Assembly: GCF_016765655.2 (NCBI RefSeq)
Contig: NZ_CP086106.1
Location: 2,600,501-2,664,500, forward strand
Source of the DNA: Skermanella mucosa
GTDB lineage: Bacteria > Pseudomonadota > Alphaproteobacteria > Azospirillales > Azospirillaceae
Length of the DNA: 64,000 bases
Direction of reading: 5' to 3'
In this document: piece after piece, positions 29,701 through 37,218 of the stretch
Position numbering within the stretch: position 1 is the stretch's first letter
How the letters are laid out: every line of letters begins with the position of its first letter
Made by a program: the position numbers and the translations under genes
Notes under the pieces: model-generated
What the model was told of the DNA's origin: nothing
Seen by the model: the letters and a program-made list of their open reading frames with translations, nothing else
The model's database searches: none

Positions 29701-29985
29701 ATGCTTCGACTTAGGTCGGTGCCGGGAGATCCGCCGTCGCGCTGGTCGGCCGAGATCGTGGCGGGCTGCGGGGAGTTCCGCAGCCTGCTGCTCGGGACCG
29801 GGCGGGACCGCCGCTACATCATCGACTTCTGCGTGGTCGCGGACCGGCCGATGATGCTGATCAGCCTGACTGACGGAACGCCGGAAGCAGCGGTCTATAT
29901 CGAAGCCGGCAGGGTCATCCTGGAGGACCGGTGCCGGCATGCCGCGGTGGTGGAGGGCGGCCTGTTGCGGGAGGAGGGGGAATAG
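29701..29985 (+). CDS. Small hypothetical protein at the end of the PQQ dehydrogenase operon
   Basis: 94 residues starting 9 bases after the dehydrogenase stop, with GGGAG before the ATG. Soluble, no signal peptide, predicted mainly beta, two cysteines, no recognised motif. The close spacing suggests co-transcription with the Rieske and quinoprotein genes. Family unknown. A G+C-rich inverted repeat with a bulge (TTGTTG...CCCGCAACAA, 29994-30026) lies just after the stop and could end the operon. Confidence 0.6.
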   Translation: MLRLRSVPGDPPSRWSAEIVAGCGEFRSLLLGTGRDRRYIIDFCVVADRPMMLISLTDGTPEAAVYIEAGRVILEDRCRHAAVVEGGLLREEGE

Positions 29986-30081
29986 GCGCGCTTTTGTTGC
30001 CCTGCGGGGGCTCTTTCCCGCAACAAGCGGCTTGACGTGGGCTCCGGATGTGCGAACCTTTCCGTCAACTGCAAACAACGG

Positions 30082-30095
30082 AAAGGAGGTGATCC
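30082..30095 (+). promoter_or_regulatory. Full-length Shine-Dalgarno sequence
   Basis: AAAGGAGGTGATCC is complementary over 14 bases to the 3' tail of 16S rRNA as known in proteobacteria. AGGAGG is 7 bases before the ATG at 30097, an optimal spacing. It decides the start of the small exported protein. Confidence 0.85.
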
Positions 30096-30096
30096 A

Positions 30097-30267
30097 ATGT
30101 CTCATGGAGCAAAGCCGGTCATTGCCGTGCTGTTCGGCATCTCGGCTCTTCTGACGGCTGGGGTCGCCAGTGCCTGCCCTTCGCACACGACCCACTCCGC
30201 TCAGGCCCCGGCCAGCGACACCGTCGCCGACCAGGGCAAGAAAGTGCAGAGCGAGACACGCGGCTGA
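30097..30267 (+). CDS. Small exported or membrane-anchored protein
   Basis: 56 residues. A hydrophobic segment (about 7-24, VIAVLFGISALLTAGVASA) ends at Cys25 in ASAC, so it may be a signal peptide with a lipoprotein-like or signal peptidase I site; the remainder is short and polar (Thr, Ser, Asp, Lys). No family is recognised. The exceptionally strong ribosome binding site and the intrinsic terminator directly after it indicate a genuine, probably well-expressed small gene. Confidence 0.75.
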   Translation: MSHGAKPVIAVLFGISALLTAGVASACPSHTTHSAQAPASDTVADQGKKVQSETRG

Positions 30268-30292
30268 CGACTGGCTGCACCATGGTAAGAGG

Positions 30293-30324
30293 CGGGCCGT
30301 CCCACACCGGGGCGGCCCGTTTTC
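30293..30324 (+). terminator. Intrinsic terminator after the small exported protein
   Basis: CGGGCCGTCCC (30293-30303) pairs with GGGGCGGCCCG (30309-30319; one G-U pair), loop ACACC, followed by TTTTCC. Confidence 0.85.
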
Positions 30325-30679
30325 CTTTGGGGAGGGGTAGGGCGGGCCTCCCCAGGCCGTGGGTGACGGTGATGGACGAAGATAGATCACCGATCCCCCG
30401 GGCGTCGCTTCAACCCAAGTTGGTACCGGACTGGCCCTGAATCAAGGATTATGTTCCTTTTATCGCCGTCGTGCCGCAGAACCCGTTGGACTGGCCGCAG
30501 ATGTCAGCAAAGGTCATGGGTCTCGATAATGTTGACATCACTCCCCCTGGTTATGTTCGCAAATGTCAGCATCCGTACCAAAGGGGGCCTGTAGCCAGCT
30601 TGGCTTGGCCACATCGACAGCCACAATCCAACTAGGTGAATACGATGTCAGGCGCCGCTCCGCCAAGCCCGAACCACAT
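30325..30679. repeat. Non-coding spacer with three ATGTCAGC-type repeats
   Basis: ATGTCAGC occurs at 30501-30508 and 30563-30570, and GTTGACAT, its near-inverse, at 30531-30538, about 30 bases apart each. No gene is seen in this 355-base stretch. It may be worn mobile-element ends or a binding array; no transposase frame remains. Confidence 0.4.
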
Positions 30680-30706
30680 CCCCGGTGATGGCGGTTATCA
30701 CCGGGG
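30680..30706 (-). terminator. Hairpin after homospermidine synthase
   Basis: CCCCGGTGAT (30680-30689) and ATCACCGGGG (30697-30706) form a perfect 10-bp stem with a 7-base loop, 15 bases beyond the stop of the minus-strand gene. There is no U-tract in that direction. Confidence 0.55.
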
Positions 30707-30721
30707 TGGGGATTGTCCCGA

Positions 30722-32140
30722 TCAGACCACCCGGAAGTTCTTGAACTGCCAGGGATCGGAGGTGTCTACGTCCTCCGGGAACAGGACGCCCCGGTTGTGC
30801 AGCGGAGTCCAGTCGCTGTAGGCACCGGTCAGTTTACCAAGGTAGGGTGCGGCGATTTCCAGCACGCGGTTGTGGTTCAGTTCCTCCGGTTCGACGATGC
30901 CGGCCCGCGGGTTCTCCATCGCCCAGATCACGCCGGCCAGGGCCGCCGCGGTCACTTGAAGGCTGGTCGCGTTGTTATGCGGGCACAACTCGCGGGCTTC
31001 CTGGATCGAAAGCTGGGAACCGAACCAGTAGGCGCCTTTCTTGTGGCCCATCAGCAGCACGCCCAGCTCGTCGATGCCGCCGATGATCTCGTCCATCATC
31101 AGGCGCTTTTCCGGTTGAAGGGTCCAGGTCTTGCCTGCGAACTCGTGGAGCGACAGGATCGCGTCGTCGCACGGGTGATAGGCATAGTGGACGGTCGGCC
31201 GGTAACGGACCGAGGTGCGGTCCCAGACGGTCAGGTAGTCGGCGATCGAGATCGCCTCGCTGTGCGTGATCAGGAAACCATGAAGCGGCCCCTCCTTGGG
31301 CGTCCAGGTTCGCACCCGGGTGCCGGCGCCGGGACGCATCAGGTAGATCGCGGCGTCGCATCCGAACTCGTGGCGCCGGCCGTCGGGGGGAAGGCCCTTC
31401 TCATGGGTTCCCCAGCCAAGTTCGGCCGGCTGCGCGCCCTCGCCGACGAAGCCGTCGATCGACCAGGTGTTGACGAACTCGCCGCGCTTCTTGGGTACGT
31501 TGGCTACCTGGGTGTCGCGCTCCGCCACATGGATGGCCTTGATCCCCAACGCCTGGGCCAGTTCCGCCCAGCCGCTGCGGGTACGCGGCTCCTTGACCTC
31601 CAGACCGGTGTCTCGGGCGACGTTGAGCAAAGCCTGCTTCATGAAATGGGAGACCAGCCCGGGATTGGCGCCATGGGTGATCACCGCGGTGGGGCCGTTG
31701 GCATAGCCGCCCTTGTGCTGCAACACCGATTCGCGCAGCGCGTAATTGGAGCGGAGCGAGGGCGACAGGCTCGTGTCGGTGTAACCGCCGGCCCAGGGCT
31801 CGATGCAGGTGTCGAGGTAGAGCGCGCCCCGGGTGTGGCAGAACTTGATCAGCGAGAGGCTGGACACGTCGACCGACAGGTTCAGGATGAAGTCGCCCTC
31901 GCCGACCATCGGGTCGAGCACGGTCCGGAAGTTGTCGCGGGTTAGCGCCACGCGGTGGAACTTGACGCCATATTCCTCCGCCTCGGCCTTGCCGCGGTCC
32001 TCGGCCGTCACGATCGAGATCTGCTCGGGCTTCATGTCGATGTGGCGCAGCAGGAGAGGCAAGATGCCCTGGCCGATGCTGCCGAATCCGACGATGACGA
32101 TGCGGCCGGCAAACTTGACGATGGGATTGGTCGTGGTCAT
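30722..32140 (-). CDS. hss: Homospermidine synthase
   Basis: 472 residues from ATG 32140 (MTTTNPIVKFAGRIVIVGFG), the normal length. The enzyme makes sym-homospermidine from two putrescines in an NAD-dependent reaction; many alphaproteobacteria use it in place of spermidine. The Rossmann motif VGFGSIGQG is at residues 17-25, and the conserved blocks LNLSVDVSSLSLIKFCHTRG, LDTCIEPWAGGY and ITHGANPGLVSHF are present. It lies 94 bases after the ornithine decarboxylase gene, which supplies putrescine, so the pair forms a pathway operon. Confidence 0.95.
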   Translation of the reverse strand: MTTTNPIVKFAGRIVIVGFGSIGQGILPLLLRHIDMKPEQISIVTAEDRGKAEAEEYGVKFHRVALTRDNFRTVLDPMVGEGDFILNLSVDVSSLSLIKFCHTRGALYLDTCIEPWAGGYTDTSLSPSLRSNYALRESVLQHKGGYANGPTAVITHGANPGLVSHFMKQALLNVARDTGLEVKEPRTRSGWAELAQALGIKAIHVAERDTQVANVPKKRGEFVNTWSIDGFVGEGAQPAELGWGTHEKGLPPDGRRHEFGCDAAIYLMRPGAGTRVRTWTPKEGPLHGFLITHSEAISIADYLTVWDRTSVRYRPTVHYAYHPCDDAILSLHEFAGKTWTLQPEKRLMMDEIIGGIDELGVLLMGHKKGAYWFGSQLSIQEARELCPHNNATSLQVTAAALAGVIWAMENPRAGIVEPEELNHNRVLEIAAPYLGKLTGAYSDWTPLHNRGVLFPEDVDTSDPWQFKNFRVV

Positions 32141-32234
32141 GGCTTGTTCCGAACAGGCTGGAGGTGGCTGACGAATGTCGGGGCCCCGCTGGGTGGATAG
32201 GTTGACGGGTGAGACAGTAGAGGACAGGCTGCGT

Positions 32235-33557
32235 TCAGGCAGCCTGTTCCGTGATGTAGCCGACCGAATTTGCATTTTCGCCGCTTCGATCGGACAGATG
32301 GGCCTGTTCATCGGCCCGATCCAGGTAGCCCGGAGTTTCCAGGAGCGGCCGATCGGTCACATCGACGAGGCGGGCATTGTCGAACCCGTTGAACGCGGTC
32401 CGCAGGCACGAGCCGTAGGCCCCGAGCTGGCCCAGCTCGATCCAGTCGCCGGTCCGGATGTCTGCCGGCAGCAGGAAGGGGCCGGCCATGTAGTCGGCGC
32501 TGTCGCAGGTCGGGCCGTAGAAGGCGAACGCCTCCTCCGCCGCGTCCGACGCTCCGGCATCCGGACGGATCATGCGCGCCGGGAAACGGAAGGCGGGGAC
32601 GCCGGCATCGGACAGGCTGCCATAGACGCCGTCATTGATGAACAGCTCGTTGCCGCGGCGCTTGATCACCTGGACCAGCAGCGAAACGCCGGGTGCGACG
32701 AGGGCGCGGCCGGGCTCGCACCACAGGCGGGTGCTGGACGGCAGGTCCAGGCGCGCGAAGCCGCGCGCAATGGCTTCCATGAAGTCTCCCAGCGGGGGCG
32801 GGGTGACGCCGGGATAGCTGACCGGGAAACCGCCGCCCACATCCATCACGTCGATCTCGACGCCGGCCCGTGCTATTACCGTGCCGGCCAGTTCGAGCGC
32901 CCGTTCGTAGGCGGCCGGATCCAGGCACTGCGATCCGACATGGAAGCAGATGCCGACCTTGCGGCCGACGGCGCGGGCGGTGCGCAGCAGCTTGGCGGCC
33001 TCGTCCGGAGCGGCTCCGAACTTGCCGGACAGGTCGTAAACGGCCGAGCCCTTCGGCAGGGCGAGGCGGATGAACAGCCCCAGGTCGTCGGCACCGTCGG
33101 TCTGTCCGACAAGCTTCTCCAGTTCCTCGGCGCTGTCGAGCGAGAAGTCGCGCACGCCGAAGTCGAAATAGGCTTGGCGGATGGCGTCCGGCGACTTGAC
33201 CGGATGCATGTAATGGATCTCGGCGTTCGGGAACATCTGGCGGACCAGACGGACCTCCCCCGGAGAAGCGGCATCGAAATGGCGCACGCCGCCCTCGTAG
33301 AGCGCGCGCAGCACCGCCGGCTCCGGATTGCACTTCACCGCGTACAGCACGTCGCCGGGAAACGCCGACACGAACCGGGCGGCGGTCGCGGACAGGACGG
33401 CAGGGCGAAGGCAGTGGACCGGATCGGAGGGGCGCAGCGTCTCGACCAGATTGTCGACGCAGGTGACGGGGCGGCGGACGGACGGCGCGCCGCGGCGGCT
33501 GAGCGTGGTGCCTCGGCGCAGCGGCGAGACGGCGGAACGGTAGCGGACTTGAGCCAT
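32235..33557 (-). CDS. Ornithine decarboxylase (PLP fold type III; may also act on lysine)
   Basis: 440 residues from ATG 33557, with GAGAGGATG upstream. Alanine-racemase-fold PLP enzyme: Lys75 in YAVKCNPEP binds PLP, HVGSQ and MDVGGGFP are phosphate-binding loops, CEPGRALVA is conserved, and the active-site Cys351 is in YGPTCDSAD. It decarboxylates ornithine to putrescine. The pairing with homospermidine synthase argues for ornithine as the main substrate, although alphaproteobacterial members can be bifunctional with lysine. The N-terminus is about 40 residues longer than usual, Arg-rich. A structured leader lies upstream. Confidence 0.93.
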   Translation of the reverse strand: MAQVRYRSAVSPLRRGTTLSRRGAPSVRRPVTCVDNLVETLRPSDPVHCLRPAVLSATAARFVSAFPGDVLYAVKCNPEPAVLRALYEGGVRHFDAASPGEVRLVRQMFPNAEIHYMHPVKSPDAIRQAYFDFGVRDFSLDSAEELEKLVGQTDGADDLGLFIRLALPKGSAVYDLSGKFGAAPDEAAKLLRTARAVGRKVGICFHVGSQCLDPAAYERALELAGTVIARAGVEIDVMDVGGGFPVSYPGVTPPPLGDFMEAIARGFARLDLPSSTRLWCEPGRALVAPGVSLLVQVIKRRGNELFINDGVYGSLSDAGVPAFRFPARMIRPDAGASDAAEEAFAFYGPTCDSADYMAGPFLLPADIRTGDWIELGQLGAYGSCLRTAFNGFDNARLVDVTDRPLLETPGYLDRADEQAHLSDRSGENANSVGYITEQAA

Positions 33558-33664
33558 GACGCATCCTCTCGTGGGCCGCGGCCGCGCCGGCAGACCCATG
33601 AAGACAAAACGACCCTAACGGCATGAAGGCCGCGGGAATGGACGAATTGAGCGGGGATGAGATC

Positions 33665-33753
33665 GGCAAATCGGGCGACGCCCCGGCACCGCTCTTGAAC
33701 GCGGTGTGCGGGATCTTCTCAGCGCCGGCGGATTTGCCCGCTACCTTACGGTA
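33665..33753 (-). promoter_or_regulatory. Structured leader upstream of ornithine decarboxylase (possible speF-type RNA)
   Basis: Read on the minus strand, a TACC-GTAA-GGTA hairpin with a GNRA-type loop (33753-33742) is followed by GGCAAATC (33738-33731) pairing with GATTTGCC (33672-33665). Inside lie a 6-bp stem around GTTCAAGA (33706-33687) and a GGGC-GTC-GCCC stem (33683-33673). It begins about 108 bases before the decarboxylase start. A conserved speF leader is known upstream of such genes in alphaproteobacteria; identity with it was not tested. Confidence 0.5.
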
Positions 33754-33900
33754 CTAAAGCCTTCTGGCCGATATCTAACATACTTACCTCCCTCTCGGGA
33801 CCGGCCCACGGATGACCGGTTCTGCCAAAAAGGACGCGGTACGTCGTTACATAACCTCAAAGGGCCAGCGGCACGTGCGGGTGCGTCAACGACCGTTGAG

Positions 33901-33936
33901 ATACTCTTTCTGTGCGCAGATGCAAGAGTATTTTTG
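33901..33936 (+). terminator. Orphan intrinsic terminator on the plus strand
   Basis: ATACTCTT (33901-33908) pairs with AAGAGTAT (33924-33931), and an inner TCTG/CAGA stem closes on TGCG; TTTTG follows. No gene on the plus strand ends here, so it may end a small RNA or a leader transcript. The inverse orientation lacks a T-tract. Confidence 0.6.
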
Positions 33937-33979
33937 TTACAGACCTGGATTTTTGGCCGGGGAGTCAGGAAACGCCGGG

Positions 33980-34777
33980 TCAGAGCAGCGCCAGGGCCAG
34001 ATAGTCGCCGAGATGGCGCCAGATGCAGCCGACTTCGCGGAACCCGACCTGCCGCAGGGCGGCCAGATGGAATTCCATGGTCATTTCCTGCTTGCGTGGG
34101 AGATTGGAGAAGCGGCGATGGCGTTCGGCCACGGCAGCTTCCAACGCAGGTTCAGCCGCGACCGCTTCCCACCAGCCGACCCAGTCGTGGGCGCCGTCCG
34201 CCTTCGCCGCCGCCCGGTTCGCCTTGATCGACGCCGCCGTCATGCGCCTGAGGGTCGGCTGGGTCTGGTCGTAGGAGCAGATGTCGCCGTTGACGAAGAC
34301 GCCGCCGGGTGCCAGCACCTGCGTCAGGTCCTGGTAGACCCGCATCAGGTTCGGGGCGCCCAGCCAGTGCAGGGCGGTGGTGCTGACGACGGCGTCGAAC
34401 TGCCGGCCGTCCAAGTAGTCGACCCAGTCCTGCCGACGCATGTCCAGCTCGATCCAGCTCCGATCGGGGCTCTCGGCGTGGACGGCGCGGGCGAGGGTCA
34501 GAAGGACGGGATCATAGTCCAGGCCGACGATCTCCGCGCCGGGCAGGCGTTCCGCCAGGCGGTCGCCGAGGCTTCCGGGACCGCATCCCAGGTCCAGGAT
34601 GACGGGGGCCACGAGACCGGCGGCGGTCAGGGCGTCGGCGATGATTTCGAATCGGATCTCCCGGTGACCGACATAGCCTTCCTGCTGCCGGTCCCATTCC
34701 TTGATCCAACGGGACGCCTTCTCAACGGGCAAGTTTCGCATCCGGGTCGCCGTCAACGCCTGATCCATTCGCGACAT
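33980..34777 (-). CDS. SAM-dependent methyltransferase, trans-aconitate methyltransferase-like
   Basis: 265 residues from ATG 34777, with AGGAATAGG before it. Class I methyltransferase: motif I VILDLGCGPGSLGDRLAERL, acidic motif II IVGLDYDP, and post-motif ALHWL as in Tam/UbiE-like enzymes, with VLAPGGVFVNGDI further on. The N-terminal KEWDRQQEGYVGHRE segment and overall length do not settle the substrate. It is divergent from a small cupin gene. Confidence 0.85.
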   Translation of the reverse strand: MSRMDQALTATRMRNLPVEKASRWIKEWDRQQEGYVGHREIRFEIIADALTAAGLVAPVILDLGCGPGSLGDRLAERLPGAEIVGLDYDPVLLTLARAVHAESPDRSWIELDMRRQDWVDYLDGRQFDAVVSTTALHWLGAPNLMRVYQDLTQVLAPGGVFVNGDICSYDQTQPTLRRMTAASIKANRAAAKADGAHDWVGWWEAVAAEPALEAAVAERHRRFSNLPRKQEMTMEFHLAALRQVGFREVGCIWRHLGDYLALALL

Positions 34778-34953
34778 CCTATTCCTGGGCCGCACGCCCG
34801 GTCCATGACCGTACCAACGTAAGTTCTCTATCCGACGATAAAACCTCCTGTGACATAAAGTCTTCACGAATGCCGGTACGGTGACGAAGAAATTGGGTAT
34901 GCCCCTGATGGTGCGACGCAGCAATCATTTGGATTATCGGAAGGATAGTATCG

Positions 34954-35277
34954 TTGAATAACAACATATTGAGAGACATTCCTCATGCAGGGCGCGAGGA
35001 AGTGATCACTCGGTTGCTGGCGATGCCGTCGGTTCGGGTCGAGCGGATCGTTTCCCACGGACAGGTGTCACCGCCGGGTTTCTGGTATGACCAGGACGAA
35101 GGAGAATGGGTGCTGGTGCTGGCCGGATCCGCAGTGCTGGAGGTCGAGGGCGAGGCAGTGGCCATACCTATGGGGCCGGGCGATTGCATCGACATTCCGC
35201 CCCGCCGGCGCCATCGCATCGCCTGGACGGACCCCGACCAGCCCACCGTCTGGCTGGCCGTGTTCTATGCCGTCTGA
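34954..35277 (+). CDS. Single-domain cupin
   Basis: 107 residues from TTG 34954, with GGAAGGATAG upstream. Cupin motif 1 reads PPGFWYDQDEGEWVLVLAGSAVLEVEG and motif 2 GDCIDIPPRRRHRIAW; some of the usual metal histidines are replaced by Asp/Glu (motif 1) but the final His is kept. It is a small beta-barrel protein; function unknown. The stop codon is inside the first copy of a 17-base tandem repeat. Confidence 0.8.
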   Translation: MNNNILRDIPHAGREEVITRLLAMPSVRVERIVSHGQVSPPGFWYDQDEGEWVLVLAGSAVLEVEGEAVAIPMGPGDCIDIPPRRRHRIAWTDPDQPTVWLAVFYAV

Positions 35278-35319
35278 TGGTCCGGATCGTCTGATGGTCC
35301 GGATCGTCTGATGATCCGG
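35272..35319 (+). repeat. 17-bp tandem repeat over the cupin stop codon
   Basis: GTCTGATGGTCCGGATC is repeated exactly at 35272-35288 and 35289-35305, with a third partial copy at 35306-35319 (one change). Each copy contains TGA, and because 17 is not a multiple of three, the three stops fall in three frames. Confidence 0.9.
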
Positions 35320-35390
35320 CCGGGGGACCTGATGAGCCCGCTACGGGAGAGAGGTGGCAGTCCTGTACAGCCGGGGCCGGGATCCCGGCA

Positions 35391-35576
35391 TCAACGCCCG
35401 CCGACTTCCTTTTCCAGATCGGAGATCCGCTTCGCCATGGCGGTGCGGATGCCGGGCGCTACGGTCGGTTTTAGGGCGGCGAACTGCTCGCGGAGCTGCT
35501 TCAACAGCAGGACCTTCTGGTCGCGGCTTCGCTTGATGGCGACATTGTCCGAGTGTTGGCCTTCGAAGGCACGCAT
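35391..35576 (-). CDS. Small coiled-coil hypothetical protein
   Basis: 61 residues, ATG preceded by AGGTCAG. Highly charged, with heptad-like segments (KVLLLKQLREQFAALK and AMAKRISDLEKEV) suggesting a helical hairpin or coiled coil. No family recognised. It is preceded by a start region typical of the genome and followed by a perfect 14-bp palindrome (35376-35389) that may act as a terminator. Codon use is similar to its neighbours. Confidence 0.55.
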   Translation of the reverse strand: MRAFEGQHSDNVAIKRSRDQKVLLLKQLREQFAALKPTVAPGIRTAMAKRISDLEKEVGGR

Positions 35577-35646
35577 GACTGACCTGTCCGTTGCTGTCTG
35601 GAGTGCTCGTGGTAGGCCGGGACCATAGGAGGCACTGCTTAATAAA

Positions 35647-36261
35647 TCAAGAAGTTACGATCGGGTGTTGAGGTGCCGCATTAACTGGGATCAAGCCCAT
35701 CGCGCGGGGGTCGTCGGCGATGCGGACTTCCTGCCGGACCGGCACGAACCCGGCGCGTTGATAGAGGCGCAGGGCCTTGGGGTGGTCCAGCGTGCAGGTA
35801 TTGACGGTCAGCTTGCGGGCCCCTCCCGTCCAGGCCGAGTCGATCGCGCAGCCCAGCAGAAAGGGGCCGAGCCTCATGCCGACGAATTCCGGGATCATGC
35901 CGAAATACCGAAGGTCCACGATATTCTCCCTGCCGCGCCGGTCCAGTTCGGCGAAGCCGGCCGGAACGCCGCCGACATACAGCACCGTGATCTCCACCTT
36001 GGGATCATGGATGATGGCGGCCAAGGCTTCGTCGTCCAGCTTGCGCCGGTCGACCCATAGCCAGGGTTCCCCGACCGTGTTGTAGAGATACCTGTAGAAG
36101 GAGACCGTCGGGCGTTCCGCCCGGAGCAACGCCAGCTTTTCGACCGGCGGGCGTAGCTTCGGCGCGTTGGGCGGGCTGGTCATCTCCAGGAAGGTGATGA
36201 CCACGCGGAGCTTGCCCGGCGGCAGACCCGGCACGACGCGAAGATCGGGTGGGGTCGGCAT
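35647..36261 (-). CDS. GNAT-family N-acetyltransferase
   Basis: 204 residues from ATG 36261, chosen for AGGAGA just upstream. The GNAT fold is visible in VLYVGGVPAGFAELDRR, the acetyl-CoA-binding strand/loop MRLGPFLLGCAIDSAW (degenerate R/Q-x-x-G-x-G) and the C-terminal LDHPKALRLYQRAGFVPV. The EVTVLYV...DLRYFGMIPEF pattern is common in a conserved alphaproteobacterial group of unknown substrate. It lies downstream of the sulfurtransferase gene across a tandem repeat. Confidence 0.88.
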   Translation of the reverse strand: MPTPPDLRVVPGLPPGKLRVVITFLEMTSPPNAPKLRPPVEKLALLRAERPTVSFYRYLYNTVGEPWLWVDRRKLDDEALAAIIHDPKVEITVLYVGGVPAGFAELDRRGRENIVDLRYFGMIPEFVGMRLGPFLLGCAIDSAWTGGARKLTVNTCTLDHPKALRLYQRAGFVPVRQEVRIADDPRAMGLIPVNAAPQHPIVTS

Positions 36262-36272
36262 CAGGTCTCCTT

Positions 36273-36311
36273 CACCGATTTCGGGCACCGATTTCAGGCA
36301 CCGATTTCAGG
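36273..36311 (-). repeat. 13-bp tandem repeat between sseA and the GNAT gene
   Basis: Three copies of CACCGATTTCAGG (the first with CGGG at its end) at 36273-36285, 36286-36298 and 36299-36311. On the minus strand the copy at 36299-36311 contains the sseA stop codon and the array ends just before the GNAT ribosome binding site. Confidence 0.9.
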
Positions 36312-37179
36312 AGTTCGCCTTGGCAGGCCCGGTCTCGACCGGCAGGTCCTCGCGCCGGCCCCATTCCGCCCAGGAGCCGTCATAGACCGCGACGTCCTCC
36401 TTGCCCAGGAGGTAGAGCCCCAGCGCGGCGACGCAGGCCGTGATGCCGCTGCCGCAGCTGGTGACGACCGGGCGCTTCATGTCGATCCCAGCCTTGTCTA
36501 CGAGCGCCTGGAGTTCGTCAGCGGACTTGAAGGTGCGATCGCCGGCGTTCAGCATGTCGGCGAACGGCAGGTTGAGGCTGCCGGGGATGTGTCCGGCCCT
36601 GCGGCCCGGCCAGAAATCGGGTTCGGCTCCGGTGAAGCGGCCGGCGGCCCGTGCGTCCACGATCTGTTCGCGGTCGCGGCCGATCGTGTCCTGGACCTGA
36701 CCGGCGTCGCGGACCAGGAACGTGTTGAGGCGCGCGGTGAAATGGCGTTCGCGCGGCATCGGCGGGAGGTCTTCGAGGGGGCGCCCCTCGGCGATCCATT
36801 TCGGCAGGCCGCCGTCCAGAACCGCGACGTCGCGATGGCCGAACACGCGGAACATCCACCAGACCCGCGCGGCGCTCATCAGTCCGTGGGTATCGTAGAC
36901 GACGATGCGGACGCCGTCGCCCAAGCCGAGCTTGCGGACCCGCGAGGTGAACTTCTCCGGTGCCGGCAGCATGTGCGGCAGGTCGCTGGAGGTGTCGGCG
37001 ATCTCGTCGATATCGAAGAACACCGCGCCGGGGATGTGGCGCTCGTTGTATTCGGCGCGGGCGTCGCGGTCGGCACCCGGCAGGAAGTAGGTCGCATCGA
37101 CCACCCGGACATCGGGAGCGCTCAGGTGCTGGGCGAGCCAGTCGGTGCTGACCAGCGCATCGGGCTTGGAATAAGGCAT
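36307..37179 (-). CDS. sseA: 3-mercaptopyruvate (or thiosulfate) sulfurtransferase
   Basis: 290 residues with two rhodanese domains; the second is catalytic with Cys242 in the loop CGSGITA. A loop of the CGSGVTA type fits mercaptopyruvate sulfurtransferase better than thiosulfate rhodanese (CRxGxTA-like). The N-terminal block [28 protein letters not shown] is typical. It moves sulfur from 3-mercaptopyruvate to thiols or cyanide and sits near the cysteine synthase gene, so both act in cysteine/sulfur metabolism. Confidence 0.93.
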   Translation of the reverse strand: MPYSKPDALVSTDWLAQHLSAPDVRVVDATYFLPGADRDARAEYNERHIPGAVFFDIDEIADTSSDLPHMLPAPEKFTSRVRKLGLGDGVRIVVYDTHGLMSAARVWWMFRVFGHRDVAVLDGGLPKWIAEGRPLEDLPPMPRERHFTARLNTFLVRDAGQVQDTIGRDREQIVDARAAGRFTGAEPDFWPGRRAGHIPGSLNLPFADMLNAGDRTFKSADELQALVDKAGIDMKRPVVTSCGSGITACVAALGLYLLGKEDVAVYDGSWAEWGRREDLPVETGPAKANS

Positions 37180-37218
37180 CGTTTCCCCTCGAAAGATCGG
37201 TGCGGCTTCAGCCGGCTG

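Noticed and set aside
32375-32817. Additional frames opposite the ornithine decarboxylase gene
   Set aside because: They overlap a gene with complete active-site motifs and are Arg/Pro-rich shadows.
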